This document shows, piece by piece, positions 50,954 to 59,263 of a stretch of 64,000 nucleotides of DNA. The notes under the pieces were generated by a model. It was not told the DNA's origin and did not search any database. It saw nothing but the letters and a program-made list of their open reading frames with translations. The DNA is from Pedobacter steynii (lineage in GTDB: Bacteria; Bacteroidota; Bacteroidia; Sphingobacteriales; Sphingobacteriaceae): assembly GCF_001721645.1 (NCBI RefSeq), contig NZ_CP017141.1, positions 2,604,001 to 2,668,000 on the forward strand. Direction: 5' to 3'. How positions within the stretch are numbered: position 1 is the stretch's first letter; the number at the start of each line of letters is the position of its first letter. The translations under genes and the position numbers were made by a program.

Positions 50954-52942
50954 TTAATCTTTTTTGTCTTCGTTTTGTTTCGCTTTCAAAGCAGTTTTTG
51001 TATTGATTCGGATGGCACCATCAGCACCTGCCGAACCATAAAGTGTAGTAGCAGATGGACTCTTTAAGACTTCAATTGAGGCAATATCGTCTGGATTGAT
51101 TGCATTGATATCCTGCTCGTATTTCTTGCCATCTAAAAGGATTAAAGGGGCTTTATCCCCGGCAAGGGCGCTAAGCTTTATTTTCAAGCCCGCATCTTGT
51201 GTGGTGCTCAATCCAATTACTTTACCTACTTTGTTTCCAGCAGGTGCCTTGGAATGATGCAGTGAAAAGCTGATAGGAATGTTATACTTTACCCGCACTG
51301 CCTTACCTTTAACAATTCCTGGATTCCATTTAGGAGATTCAGCCAGCACCCTTACCGCTTCTTCATCTGTTCCTGAACCGAGCGTTCTTTCTACCTTGAT
51401 GTCCTCAAGTTTTCCGTCTTTCTCTACAATAAAAGATAGAAATACTTTTCCCTCTACTTTACTGCTGATAGCCTCAGCAGGATATTTAACGGTCTTCTTT
51501 AAATAAGCATAAAACATTTGCATTCCTCCTGGAAATTCAGGTGCTTTTTCGATTGAAACAAAGTTATAAACTTTATGGTCATTCGGATCTATCCGAACCT
51601 CGTCCAATGAAAGGGAAGTTGTATTTGCTGGGGCTTCTTTATATCCCATAAGGGTGACCGTGTTCAAGGCTTTATACCCTTTAACCAGACTTAGTTTTGG
51701 ATTCTTTTTAGGACTGTTCGCTCCGGAAATGACAAAGGAAACAGGCAATGAATAGTTACCATTCTGGCTGGTTTTAAAATCATTGTAGCTCAGTATCACC
51801 CTCATGATTTCGGGTTCAATTCCTCCACCTAGTTTGTTGACTACGCTGATCGCTCCAATTTGTCCATCCTTCAGGCTAAATTTGATCTGGCTGTTTCCCT
51901 GAAGGTCATTGTCGTAAGCTTCTGTTGGATATCTGATATGGCGCTTAAGGTGCGTGTAAAAGTTTTGCCATGCAGGGTCAGTTACGTTTTGTGGGCTAAC
52001 TTCACTTGTCTTCATATTCGATACCGCAATTTCTATAGGTGCAGACATGACTTCTTTTACAACGTTTAAGGGAGTATTTAAGGGAATCTCTTCTGTTACA
52101 GCAATGATATTTTCGTTACTGCGGATAGTGGCAGACGATAGGACGAGTGTGATGGCAAAAAGAGGTAAAAACAGGCCATATTTTAATATAGCGGTTTTCT
52201 TTGATCTTTGTTTATGAAGCATAAATATTCTCTTTTTTATCAGTGATTTATTAAAGAAAGTATTAGTAAGGCTATTCGGAGCAATGCCAAAGGCCCTGCT
52301 TAAAAGGAGCAATGCATATTGCTCTTTGTCGCCCTGAAACTTAGCAGCTTCCTCATCCGCCAGGTATTCATGAATGTTTTTAATGGTATGCTTATATAAA
52401 TAAATGATGGGATTAAACCAGGTGAAAATGCCCAGTAATTCAAAGAAGAGGATGTCGAGTGTATGCAATTGACGGATGTGAATTTCCTCATGCCTGTCGA
52501 TGGTCGGAACTTCCGGCAGGCTTTCATCTATTCTCTTTTTTCTAAAAAAAGAAAAGGCATTTCCGGTATGCTCCTGTTGGAGCAAACGATGCACCTTAAA
52601 CAATTTGTAGAGGAAAAGAACCGCAAAAACAGCGAGCCCGATTAAGTAGGCAATCACGATTAAATTGCCAAAATTCAGCTTTTCCGGAGTATCCGAGATT
52701 ACACTAACCTGTGTCATGAGGTCATTCAGATGATCAACTCCTGTATAAATGGGTTGCACAACAGTTTGCTTGCTGAACCATTCAAACCTTAAAAAAGGAA
52801 TGGATAGGGAACACAATCCCGCGGAAATCAGATATATCCTGTTGAGGACGAAATAAGTCTCTTTTGCCAAAAATAATTTATAAAAGCCATAGAATAATAC
52901 CAGGTATATATTGGCCTGCAGGATATAATGTGCCCAACTCAT
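50954..52942 (-). CDS. BlaR1-like M56 metallopeptidase fused to TonB-C and SusC-plug-like parts
   Basis: 662 residues. Membrane segments near 5-22, 33-50 and 92-113 flank a zinc peptidase with HEEIH at 151-155 and an acidic third-ligand region HEYLADEEAA (191-200). A last membrane segment is at about 248-265. The periplasmic tail holds two TonB_C-like domains (about 315-400 and 475-565) and a final piece resembling a SusC plug (LILLDGKKY...ASIEVLKSPSATTLYGS.., about 605-650). Its start overlaps the BlaI-like gene by 4 nt. The pair should sense an envelope signal and cut the repressor; TonB/plug parts suggest that the signal is linked to outer-membrane transport. Confidence 0.87.
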   Translation of the reverse strand: MSWAHYILQANIYLVLFYGFYKLFLAKETYFVLNRIYLISAGLCSLSIPFLRFEWFSKQTVVQPIYTGVDHLNDLMTQVSVISDTPEKLNFGNLIVIAYLIGLAVFAVLFLYKLFKVHRLLQQEHTGNAFSFFRKKRIDESLPEVPTIDRHEEIHIRQLHTLDILFFELLGIFTWFNPIIYLYKHTIKNIHEYLADEEAAKFQGDKEQYALLLLSRAFGIAPNSLTNTFFNKSLIKKRIFMLHKQRSKKTAILKYGLFLPLFAITLVLSSATIRSNENIIAVTEEIPLNTPLNVVKEVMSAPIEIAVSNMKTSEVSPQNVTDPAWQNFYTHLKRHIRYPTEAYDNDLQGNSQIKFSLKDGQIGAISVVNKLGGGIEPEIMRVILSYNDFKTSQNGNYSLPVSFVISGANSPKKNPKLSLVKGYKALNTVTLMGYKEAPANTTSLSLDEVRIDPNDHKVYNFVSIEKAPEFPGGMQMFYAYLKKTVKYPAEAISSKVEGKVFLSFIVEKDGKLEDIKVERTLGSGTDEEAVRVLAESPKWNPGIVKGKAVRVKYNIPISFSLHHSKAPAGNKVGKVIGLSTTQDAGLKIKLSALAGDKAPLILLDGKKYEQDINAINPDDIASIEVLKSPSATTLYGSAGADGAIRINTKTALKAKQNEDKKD

Positions 52943-53316
52943 CTCGGTCTGTTTTTAATTTTGTTGATCATTTTTAAAATTTCATCCACATCGCTCAAAT
53001 CCAATTTTTCTTCTTTAACAAAGAAGGAGAACATACTTTCTACAGAATTCTCAAAATAGTTGCCTAGCAACTTCTCGGTAGCATGACGCTTGTAATCTTC
53101 TCTGCTGATGAGCGGAAAATATTGATGTGATTTGCCGAAAGCCTCATGGCCGATAAAGCCTTTTACCTCTAGTATCCTGATAATTGTAGATACCGTGTTG
53201 TAAGCCGGCTTCGGCTCCGGTAAAAAATCCATCACGTCCTTTACAAATCCCTTTTCTATTTGCCATAGAATCTGCATCAATTGTTCTTCTGCTTTTGTTA
53301 AATCTTTAATGTCCAT
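52939..53316 (-). CDS. BlaI/MecI/CopY-family repressor
   Basis: 125-residue transcriptional repressor. The winged helix-turn-helix (about 5-75: LTKAEEQLMQILWQIEKGFVKDVMDFLPEPKPAYNTVSTIIRILEVKGFIGHE) has the family NTVST recognition region, and a C-terminal dimerisation part follows. In the family it is released by cleavage by the partner M56 sensor, here the directly coupled gene (4-nt overlap). Two ACTAA-N4-TTAGT dyads at 53385-53423 upstream are the expected operators. Regulated genes beyond this operon are not known. Confidence 0.93.
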   Translation of the reverse strand: MDIKDLTKAEEQLMQILWQIEKGFVKDVMDFLPEPKPAYNTVSTIIRILEVKGFIGHEAFGKSHQYFPLISREDYKRHATEKLLGNYFENSVESMFSFFVKEEKLDLSDVDEILKMINKIKNRPR

Positions 53317-53371
53317 CTTTTTATTGTATTAACCGGTTTTTTTAATTGGTTTAAGGATCATGTCTATTCGT

Positions 53372-53424
53372 CAATAGTATGGTAACTAAAACCTTAGTAT
53401 AAACTTAGAACTAATATTTTAGTT
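53372..53424 (-). promoter_or_regulatory. Promoter and twin operator dyads of the BlaI-like operon
   Basis: Two dyads of the form ACTAA-N4-TTAGT at 53385-53398 and 53410-53423, 25 bp between centres, the second extended to AACTAA/TTAGTT. A near-consensus -7 box TACTATTG lies at 53372-53379 on the minus strand, so the dyads cover the -33 region, as expected for autorepression. Confidence 0.55.
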
Positions 53425-53460
53425 TTCAAAGTTTCAGCGCAAAAATATTTTAAAGTAAAC

Positions 53461-53493
53461 AAAGAAACCCCCGGGATTAGCGGAGGTTTCTTT
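53461..53493 (-). terminator. Terminator of the M28 peptidase gene
   Basis: AAAGAAACC / GGTTTCTTT stem extended to 13 bp with one mismatch, 18 nt after the stop codon at 53512. Confidence 0.6.
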
Positions 53494-53511
53494 GTTATTT
53501 ATGATGTTATG

Positions 53512-55074
53512 CTATGGTTTTGCAGTTTCAGGAGCCTTTGGTAATTCTTTTCTCGGAATCTGCTCATTACGCTCAGAGGTATTGTATACAAAAGAGGCAA
53601 CAATGGTTGCTGCTCTTTTTAAATCTTCCTCAGCTAAACGGTCAAATGTATCCTGATTGCTATGGTGTGTGCGGGTATTATAATCCATCGGGTCCTGAAT
53701 GAACTGGAAACCCGGAATACCTACCGCATCAAATGCCTGGTGATCTGTTCCCCCGGTATTGTTGATGGTTACCGTTTTAGCACCCAGATCATGGAAAGGG
53801 CTAAGCCATTCTTTAAATATAGGTCCTGCCTGGGCATTTCCCTGTAAATAAATCCCTCTGATGGCACCGGTTCCGTTATCCAGATTATAATAGGCGCTGA
53901 TCTTTTTGTGATCTTTGGTGAGTACCATGGTTTTTGGATCTCCGAAATGTTGGGCAACATAACCTCTTGATCCGAATAATCCTTGTTCTTCAGAACTCCA
54001 AAGCGCAATCCTGATGGTCCGCTTTGGCTTAAAGTTAATGGCTTTCAAAATCCTCATGGTCTCCATCATTACTGCTGCTCCGGCAGCATTGTCTGTTGCA
54101 CCGGTAGCTGAATGCCAGGAATCATAATGCCCGCCAATCATGACTACTTCTTCTTTTAATTTTTTATCCGTACCGGGAATCTCTGCAATCACATTATATC
54201 CTTGTGGATCCTGATCATAAAAAGAAGTCCTGATGTCAGCTTCAACTTCCACCTTTTCTCCAGCACGTAACAGACGCAACATATGCAGGTAATCTTCTGC
54301 GGATATTTCCAGCTCAGGAGAAACCGGTTTTGCATCCAGGGCATAAGGAGCGCCGTTGCTGGTGAAGAAAGTTCCATGGTTACCTCTGGCGTAAGTCAGG
54401 ATCAGGCCTACCTGCTCTTCCAGCATAAAACTGGCCATTGCGGCACGTACCTCTCTCATTTTCATCATCTGGGCCATCATGTTATTGGCCGGACGTGGAC
54501 GTTGCCCTTGTGGTTGTGCGGTGGCATCAGCCATTTTATCCAGCTCAGCGTCAGTGTACCTCACTGCATCTGGCTTGTAGCTGTTTTGCAGGGGTTGTAG
54601 TGTTACCTGATCAAACATCACGATCTTACCGGCAAGTTTGCCCTTGTAAGGTAATAGGTCTGTCACTGTATCTGCTTTGATCAGGATTACTTCAGACTTG
54701 ATCGCTCCTTTGGTTCCCGGGGTCCATGCCTTTGGTGCACCAATAATGGCATGGTAATAAGGAAGGGTTGTGGCTGCATAATATTTATCAATTTGCCAGC
54801 CTTTACCAAATTTTCCCCAGGCTTCGAGGTGAACATTTTTTAATCCCCAGGAGGTGAATTGTCGTACTGCCCAGTCCTGTGCCCGCTTTAGTCCGGGAGA
54901 ATTGGACAAACGAGGGCCTGCCACATCAGTGATCTGAAAGGCAATATCCATTACTTTTGAGTTTTCAAGGCCTTCCTGACGTATTTTCTGTACTGTAGCC
55001 ATGTCCACCTGCTCCTGAGCAGATAAGGAGACACTGATGCATAATGCTAATGCCGTTATTGTAAATTTTTTCAT
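53512..55074 (-). CDS. M28-family zinc aminopeptidase (exported)
   Basis: 520 residues. A signal peptide (1-19, ending LSAQ), a PA-type insertion (about 120-250), then an M28 peptidase domain (about 290-510). Metal and catalytic residues are in MIGGHYDSWHSATGATDNAAG, SSEEQGLFGSRG, NTGGTDHQAFD and HHSNQDTFD. It should release N-terminal residues from peptides in the periplasm or outside, resembling PSMA/aminopeptidase-like proteins. The ATG at 55074 opens the signal peptide; the longer frame from 55113 adds 13 residues. Single gene. An Ala/Gln/Arg-rich internal stretch (QPQGQRPRPANN) is unusual. Confidence 0.9.
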   Translation of the reverse strand: MKKFTITALALCISVSLSAQEQVDMATVQKIRQEGLENSKVMDIAFQITDVAGPRLSNSPGLKRAQDWAVRQFTSWGLKNVHLEAWGKFGKGWQIDKYYAATTLPYYHAIIGAPKAWTPGTKGAIKSEVILIKADTVTDLLPYKGKLAGKIVMFDQVTLQPLQNSYKPDAVRYTDAELDKMADATAQPQGQRPRPANNMMAQMMKMREVRAAMASFMLEEQVGLILTYARGNHGTFFTSNGAPYALDAKPVSPELEISAEDYLHMLRLLRAGEKVEVEADIRTSFYDQDPQGYNVIAEIPGTDKKLKEEVVMIGGHYDSWHSATGATDNAAGAAVMMETMRILKAINFKPKRTIRIALWSSEEQGLFGSRGYVAQHFGDPKTMVLTKDHKKISAYYNLDNGTGAIRGIYLQGNAQAGPIFKEWLSPFHDLGAKTVTINNTGGTDHQAFDAVGIPGFQFIQDPMDYNTRTHHSNQDTFDRLAEEDLKRAATIVASFVYNTSERNEQIPRKELPKAPETAKP

Positions 55075-55109
55075 CCGAATATAATTGTCTTTTAATAATC
55101 GTGAAGCAA

Positions 55110-55153
55110 TCATTAGCGATTCATTTACCCGTTGGTAAGCTGCGCGCTAATGA
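55110..55153 (-). repeat. Nested inverted repeat before the M28 gene
   Basis: Outer arms TCATTAGCG / CGCTAATGA (9 bp) enclose inner arms TTACC / GGTAA around CGTT. It lies 36 nt before the start codon, so may be a structured leader or operator. Confidence 0.4.
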
Positions 55154-55283
55154 TGGTTTCCTAAACGCTTTTTTCCTGGAACTTATTCATTAATACCTGA
55201 ATTTACAGGAAATGATCATTGGTTGTATCTTCCTCATCATATTTTTACATCCGGACTTAAACCTGTTATTGCTTGCAAATCCT

Positions 55284-55315
55284 CCAAAAAAGAAATGGCG
55301 GTACTAAGACCGCCA
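55284..55315 (-). terminator. Terminator of the ABC-2 transporter operon
   Basis: TGGCGGT / ACCGCCA stem (6-nt loop), followed on the minus strand by TTTCTTTTTT, 28 nt after the permease stop codon. Confidence 0.8.
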
Positions 55316-55342
55316 ATTCTGACTATAAACTAAAACTAAAAA

Positions 55343-56125
55343 TTATTTGATGCTCTTCTTGGCTACGATAAAATAGCCGGCTATAAAGAAGACAACCGCA
55401 TAAATCAGACTGACATATATTTCCTGGGTAAATATAGCATCCATGTTTTTTGATTTGCTCATGGACAAGGCCAGTGTAGGGTGACTGTAAGGAATCATAT
55501 AAGCATATTCCCAACCTTTTGTCGCCGCAATAATTCCTGCGATGACCCCTACAAAACCAATTCCCATAGGTTTCAGAAAATCGGACCAGATCAGGCTGAT
55601 GATAAATTGCAAAGACAAAATTCCTAAGGAGGAAAGAAACATCTTAAAATATACTTTAGACAGAATACTTACCGGTGAAAACCCATTGAAGGTAAATTTG
55701 CTGTTTAATGCCTGCAAAAGATGACCAAACAAGATGGTAAAGAAGGCAAATAAAAACAAACAGATAAAAATCAGTAAAACTGCATATAAATATTTTGCTG
55801 CATAAATAGAAAGCTTATTCAGGGGTTGTGCAAATAAGGTCTTCCAGGTGTCGTTCTTATGCTCAATATTATTGACTGAAAAGGCCATGAAAATTACATA
55901 AAAAGGAAGTATCAGCATCCCCATTACTCCAAGAGCACCTCCGCTAAAGGTCATCCAGAGGGCTTGTGGTGGATAATTCATTTTAATGATTTTATCTGCA
56001 TTGCTAAAAAAGCCAAAAGTAATCAGCCCGCAAATGACCAGAGGCAGAAGGATCGCGGCCCAAAAGGCAAGTGTCTTTCTTGATTTATAGAATTCGGATT
56101 GTAAGGATATGAATAAGGAACGCAT
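55343..56125 (-). CDS. ABC-2 type transporter permease
   Basis: 260-residue membrane protein with six membrane segments (about 20-38, 58-80, 103-130, 150-172, 180-200, 235-255) of ABC2_membrane_4-like character, ending with a basic tail. It forms the channel with the ATPase 2 nt upstream. Substrate unknown. The operon also holds a small membrane protein and faces a LytTR two-component system, a common layout for antibiotic-resistance or envelope-stress exporters. Confidence 0.88.
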   Translation of the reverse strand: MRSLFISLQSEFYKSRKTLAFWAAILLPLVICGLITFGFFSNADKIIKMNYPPQALWMTFSGGALGVMGMLILPFYVIFMAFSVNNIEHKNDTWKTLFAQPLNKLSIYAAKYLYAVLLIFICLFLFAFFTILFGHLLQALNSKFTFNGFSPVSILSKVYFKMFLSSLGILSLQFIISLIWSDFLKPMGIGFVGVIAGIIAATKGWEYAYMIPYSHPTLALSMSKSKNMDAIFTQEIYVSLIYAVVFFIAGYFIVAKKSIK

Positions 56126-56127
56126 GT

Positions 56128-57036
56128 TTAATTGCTTTTAGTAATGTCAAGGAATAAATGCTCCAGATCTTTCCTGATCTGATAAATGCTGTAAACCGTT
56201 AGTCCTTGTTGCACCAGTAAAGTATTTAGTTTGCCACACTCTTCTGTGGAAACAAAAGGAAGGGTCATCTTCTTGTCGGCGATTCCCAGAACCTGATAGC
56301 CATTTTTTTCGAGGAAGTCCTGCGCTTTGGCAATGTCGTTTATTTCCAGTTCGATCATGGGCTTGCTCAAATCATGCAGTTCATTGATCGTGCCTTGAAA
56401 AAGTAATTTCCCTTTATTGATAATGCCTACATGAGTAGCGATACGCTCTATTTCACTCAGCAGGTGACTGGATACTAATATTGTTTTTTGATGTTTAGTG
56501 GCCAGTTCAATCATTAGATTTCTGATTTCTATGATCCCATTTGGATCAAGGCCATTAGTTGGTTCATCTAGCAGCAGTAACTCTGGATCTGACAATAGAG
56601 CGAGGGCAATCCCCAGGCGCTGTTTCATCCCTAAAGAATATTTCCCTGCTTTTTTGCTGGCGGCATCTTCCAAACCTACCAGCTGCAGCATTTCTTTTGC
56701 TTTCTTCCGGTTAATACCAAGTAACATGCACCTGTTGTATAAGTTTTCCTCGCCAGAAAGATGCGCGTAAATTGCAGGCTGTTCTACCAGTGCGCCAAGG
56801 CGTTTTAAACTGGCAATACGATTGGTGTTGATCTCCTTACCAAATAGAAACACAGTGTCTGCCGGCGATTGTAACAGGTTTAAAAGAATTTTGATTGAAG
56901 TAGTCTTTCCGGCACCATTGGGTCCAAGAAAACCATAAATACTTCCTTTTTCTACCTTCAACGACAGATCGTCAACTACTTTTTGTGTGCCAAAGTAGTA
57001 GTTAAGTCCCCGGGTTTCAATGATCAGATCCTTCAT
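56128..57036 (-). CDS. ABC transporter ATP-binding protein
   Basis: 302-residue ATPase. Walker A GPNGAGKTTSIKILLN near 38-53, signature SLGMKQRLGIA, Walker B LLLLDEPTNGLDPNG and H-loop SSHLLSEI are complete. A C-terminal extension (about 225-302) is of the CcmA/bacitracin-type regulatory domain seen in ABC-2 exporters. The permease gene starts 2 nt after its stop, and the small membrane protein ends 2 nt before its start. Confidence 0.93.
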   Translation of the reverse strand: MKDLIIETRGLNYYFGTQKVVDDLSLKVEKGSIYGFLGPNGAGKTTSIKILLNLLQSPADTVFLFGKEINTNRIASLKRLGALVEQPAIYAHLSGEENLYNRCMLLGINRKKAKEMLQLVGLEDAASKKAGKYSLGMKQRLGIALALLSDPELLLLDEPTNGLDPNGIIEIRNLMIELATKHQKTILVSSHLLSEIERIATHVGIINKGKLLFQGTINELHDLSKPMIELEINDIAKAQDFLEKNGYQVLGIADKKMTLPFVSTEECGKLNTLLVQQGLTVYSIYQIRKDLEHLFLDITKSN

Positions 57037-57038
57037 GC

Positions 57039-57242
57039 TTACTTAAAAGAAATGGTGCTTACTTTGGCAATTCCTTTTACTGAAGTGGTTGCTTTTGCTG
57101 CCATTTCTTCATTTTGTGTAGTAGTTACGCTGTTTGCAATGGTTAATACCATCATCATGAATACAGGAACTAATAAAAGTAAGAATGGTGATACGTTTGC
57201 TAACTTTTTCATAATATTTATATTGAGAGATGCAGTTTTCAT
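57039..57242 (-). CDS. Small single-span membrane protein, first gene of the ABC-2 operon
   Basis: 67 residues with one hydrophobic helix (about 20-36, FLLLLVPVFMMMVLTIANSV) followed by a polar 30-residue tail with Thr, Glu and Lys (TTTQNEEMAAKATTSVKGIAK). I do not recognise a family. The second in-frame ATG at 57212 gives a 57-residue version beginning MKKLANVSPF, equally plausible. The 2-nt spacing to the ATPase shows it is a real operon member; a small accessory or a signalling peptide is conceivable. Confidence 0.6.
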   Translation of the reverse strand: MKTASLNINIMKKLANVSPFLLLLVPVFMMMVLTIANSVTTTQNEEMAAKATTSVKGIAKVSTISFK

Positions 57243-57315
57243 ATTCGTTGTGATTTGATGAAACAAATAGAATAATAAAAAAAACGCTGCTAAAATCTTT
57301 TAGACCAAGGCCATA

Positions 57316-57345
57316 TTATCCTAGATAAACGCCTATTTATTCTAG
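57316..57345. promoter_or_regulatory. Two 9-bp direct repeats, LytTR-type site
   Basis: TTATCCTAG (57316-57324) and TTATTCTAG (57337-57345) with a 12-bp spacer, period 21 bp. The 9-bp repeat plus 12-13-bp spacer is the standard geometry of LytTR-domain binding sites. It lies between the ABC operon and the LytS/LytTR operon. Confidence 0.5.
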
Positions 57346-57474
57346 TTTTGCAATTGATTGGTTTATTTGCCAATTTGGTAGAAAAAAAATGCCCGTTCGT
57401 CGAAAGCCGGTACGCATAACGTCTGGAAAAATTTACTTTTAGACCTATGAGTTTTTGTCAATAACAAAGTTTAA

Positions 57475-58503
57475 ATGAAAAATAAAGGTCCTCTGATTGT
57501 ACATCTTGTTTTCTGGTCGCTGGTATTGTGTATTATTATCCTGGATATCGTAATCGCTAAAGAATCAAGAAATTTATCTTCAATTGTAATTAGATACGGA
57601 TCTTCTCAACTTATCAATATTTCTATCTTTTATATTAACTATACGCTGTTAATTCCAATGCTGATTAAAGAGCAGAAGAAATATGGGCTATATATTGGAT
57701 CGATCCTGTTGTTAATTGTCGTGATGAGTGCCATCAGAACAGTCATTGCCAGCCTTAACCCGGAAGTGATATTGGTGACATGGGAAAGTGGGGTCCGGGA
57801 TTACATGCCAATTACCACATTTGCTTTGATCGCGGTATTTAGTTGCGGCTTTTTTATTGTAGTGAGTTCCCTGCTTAAATTCGCAATAGACTGGTTTGGA
57901 AATGAACGTGTTCAACGCAACCTGGAAAGTGAAAAGAAAGAAATGGAATTGCAATTCCTCAAATCACAGCTGAACCCGCATTTTTTGTTCAATTCCCTGA
58001 ATAATATCTATTCCCTGGCATATCAGAAATCAGATAAAACAGCGGATGCAATTCTGAAACTTTCGGAAATTATGCGCTATATGATTTACGAGAGCAATGA
58101 TAGCTGGGTTTCTTTAAGTAAAGAAATTGAATATGTTCAAAGTTATATCGAACTTCAGAAACTGAGGTTCAGAGATGGGGCAGCAGTTGAATTCAGCATG
58201 AACGGAGAGATTGATAACCAACATATTGTTCCACTGATTTTAATCTCCTTTGTGGAAAATGCATTTAAACATGGCGTGGCGAATGACCCTAAGGATCCGA
58301 TCAAGATCAACATCATTGCCAACCAGAAGATCCTGCATTTCAGTGTGACAAATAAAAAAAATAAACATAATAAAGATGAAGTGGGAGGAGTAGGCCTCAA
58401 CAATGTGGAACGAAGGTTACAATTGTTATATCCTGAAAGATATAAATTAAATATTGTAAATTCGGCTACCCATTACACCAGTGAATTAATGCTAGATTTA
58501 TGA
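57475..58503 (+). CDS. LytS/YehU-type sensor histidine kinase
   Basis: 342 residues. Four N-terminal membrane segments (about 8-28, 38-58, 72-92, 112-137), a short coiled linker, then the His_kinase domain with phospho-acceptor His169 in LNPHFLFNSLNN and a HATPase domain with FVENAFKHG and VGLNNVERRL. This type has no large sensor domain, so it may sense the membrane or a transporter. It overlaps its response regulator gene by 4 nt (ATGA) and is divergent from an ABC-2 exporter operon. Confidence 0.93.
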   Translation: MKNKGPLIVHLVFWSLVLCIIILDIVIAKESRNLSSIVIRYGSSQLINISIFYINYTLLIPMLIKEQKKYGLYIGSILLLIVVMSAIRTVIASLNPEVILVTWESGVRDYMPITTFALIAVFSCGFFIVVSSLLKFAIDWFGNERVQRNLESEKKEMELQFLKSQLNPHFLFNSLNNIYSLAYQKSDKTADAILKLSEIMRYMIYESNDSWVSLSKEIEYVQSYIELQKLRFRDGAAVEFSMNGEIDNQHIVPLILISFVENAFKHGVANDPKDPIKINIIANQKILHFSVTNKKNKHNKDEVGGVGLNNVERRLQLLYPERYKLNIVNSATHYTSELMLDL

Positions 58504-59255
58504 CAAAGTTAAAATGTATTGCGGTCGATGATGAACCATTGGCACTTGATATTATAGAGGATTATGTGTCAAAAGTACCTTTTCTGGAACTGGTTAAAAG
58601 AACGGAAAATGCAATTGAAGCATTACAGCTGGTGCAGGCTGGAGGGATTGACCTGGTATTTCTCGATATCCAGATGCCTGAGCTTACTGGAATTCAGTTC
58701 CTGAAAATTGCTAATGGGAAATCAAACTATATCCTGACTACTGCGTATTCACAATATGCACTGGAAAGTTACGACCTGAATGTGTCTGACTACCTGTTAA
58801 AGCCTATTGCATTCGATCGTTTCTATAAAGCGGTAGAAAAGGTACATAACCAGCAACAAAAATCTGCGGAACCTACTCCGCTTCCTCCACCAGCAATCAC
58901 ACCACTAATGTCTGCACCTGTGGCAGTACATCCTGTACAGGACTTTATTTTTGTGAAAACAGAACATAAAATCCAGAAAATTCAACTGGATGACATCCTT
59001 TATATTGAAGGGCTAAAAGATTATATCTCTATTTATACCAAGGCAGAGCGGATCATCACACTTCAGAACATGAAGAAAATGGAAGAAACCCTTCCTACCG
59101 GTCAATTTATCAGGGTTCATAAATCTTATATCATTGCTCTGGATAAAATCGAAAGCATTGAGCGTAGCAGGATCAGTATCTTTGGTAAAGTTATTCCAAT
59201 TGGAGACACCTACCGGGACGAGTTCTTTAAGCACATTGACAATAAGAATATTTAA
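58500..59255 (+). CDS. LytTR-family response regulator
   Basis: 251 residues. A receiver domain with Asp10-Asp11-Glu12, phospho-acceptor Asp56 in FLDIQMPELTG and Lys near 105 in YLLKPIAF, a Pro/Ala-rich linker (about 125-150), then a LytTR DNA-binding domain (about 155-250) with EHKIQKIQLDDILYIEGLKDYISIYT, RVHKSYIIAL and SIERSRI. It is coupled to the kinase by a 4-nt overlap. The repeat at 57316-57345 is the probable DNA target. Confidence 0.94.
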   Translation: MTKLKCIAVDDEPLALDIIEDYVSKVPFLELVKRTENAIEALQLVQAGGIDLVFLDIQMPELTGIQFLKIANGKSNYILTTAYSQYALESYDLNVSDYLLKPIAFDRFYKAVEKVHNQQQKSAEPTPLPPPAITPLMSAPVAVHPVQDFIFVKTEHKIQKIQLDDILYIEGLKDYISIYTKAERIITLQNMKKMEETLPTGQFIRVHKSYIIALDKIESIERSRISIFGKVIPIGDTYRDEFFKHIDNKNI

Positions 59256-59263
59256 AGACCTAT

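Noticed and set aside
45565..53338. TTAACCGGTT shared between the htrA leader (45565) and the blaI leader (53329)
   Set aside because: A short self-complementary sequence that is likely to recur by chance; no geometry links the two.
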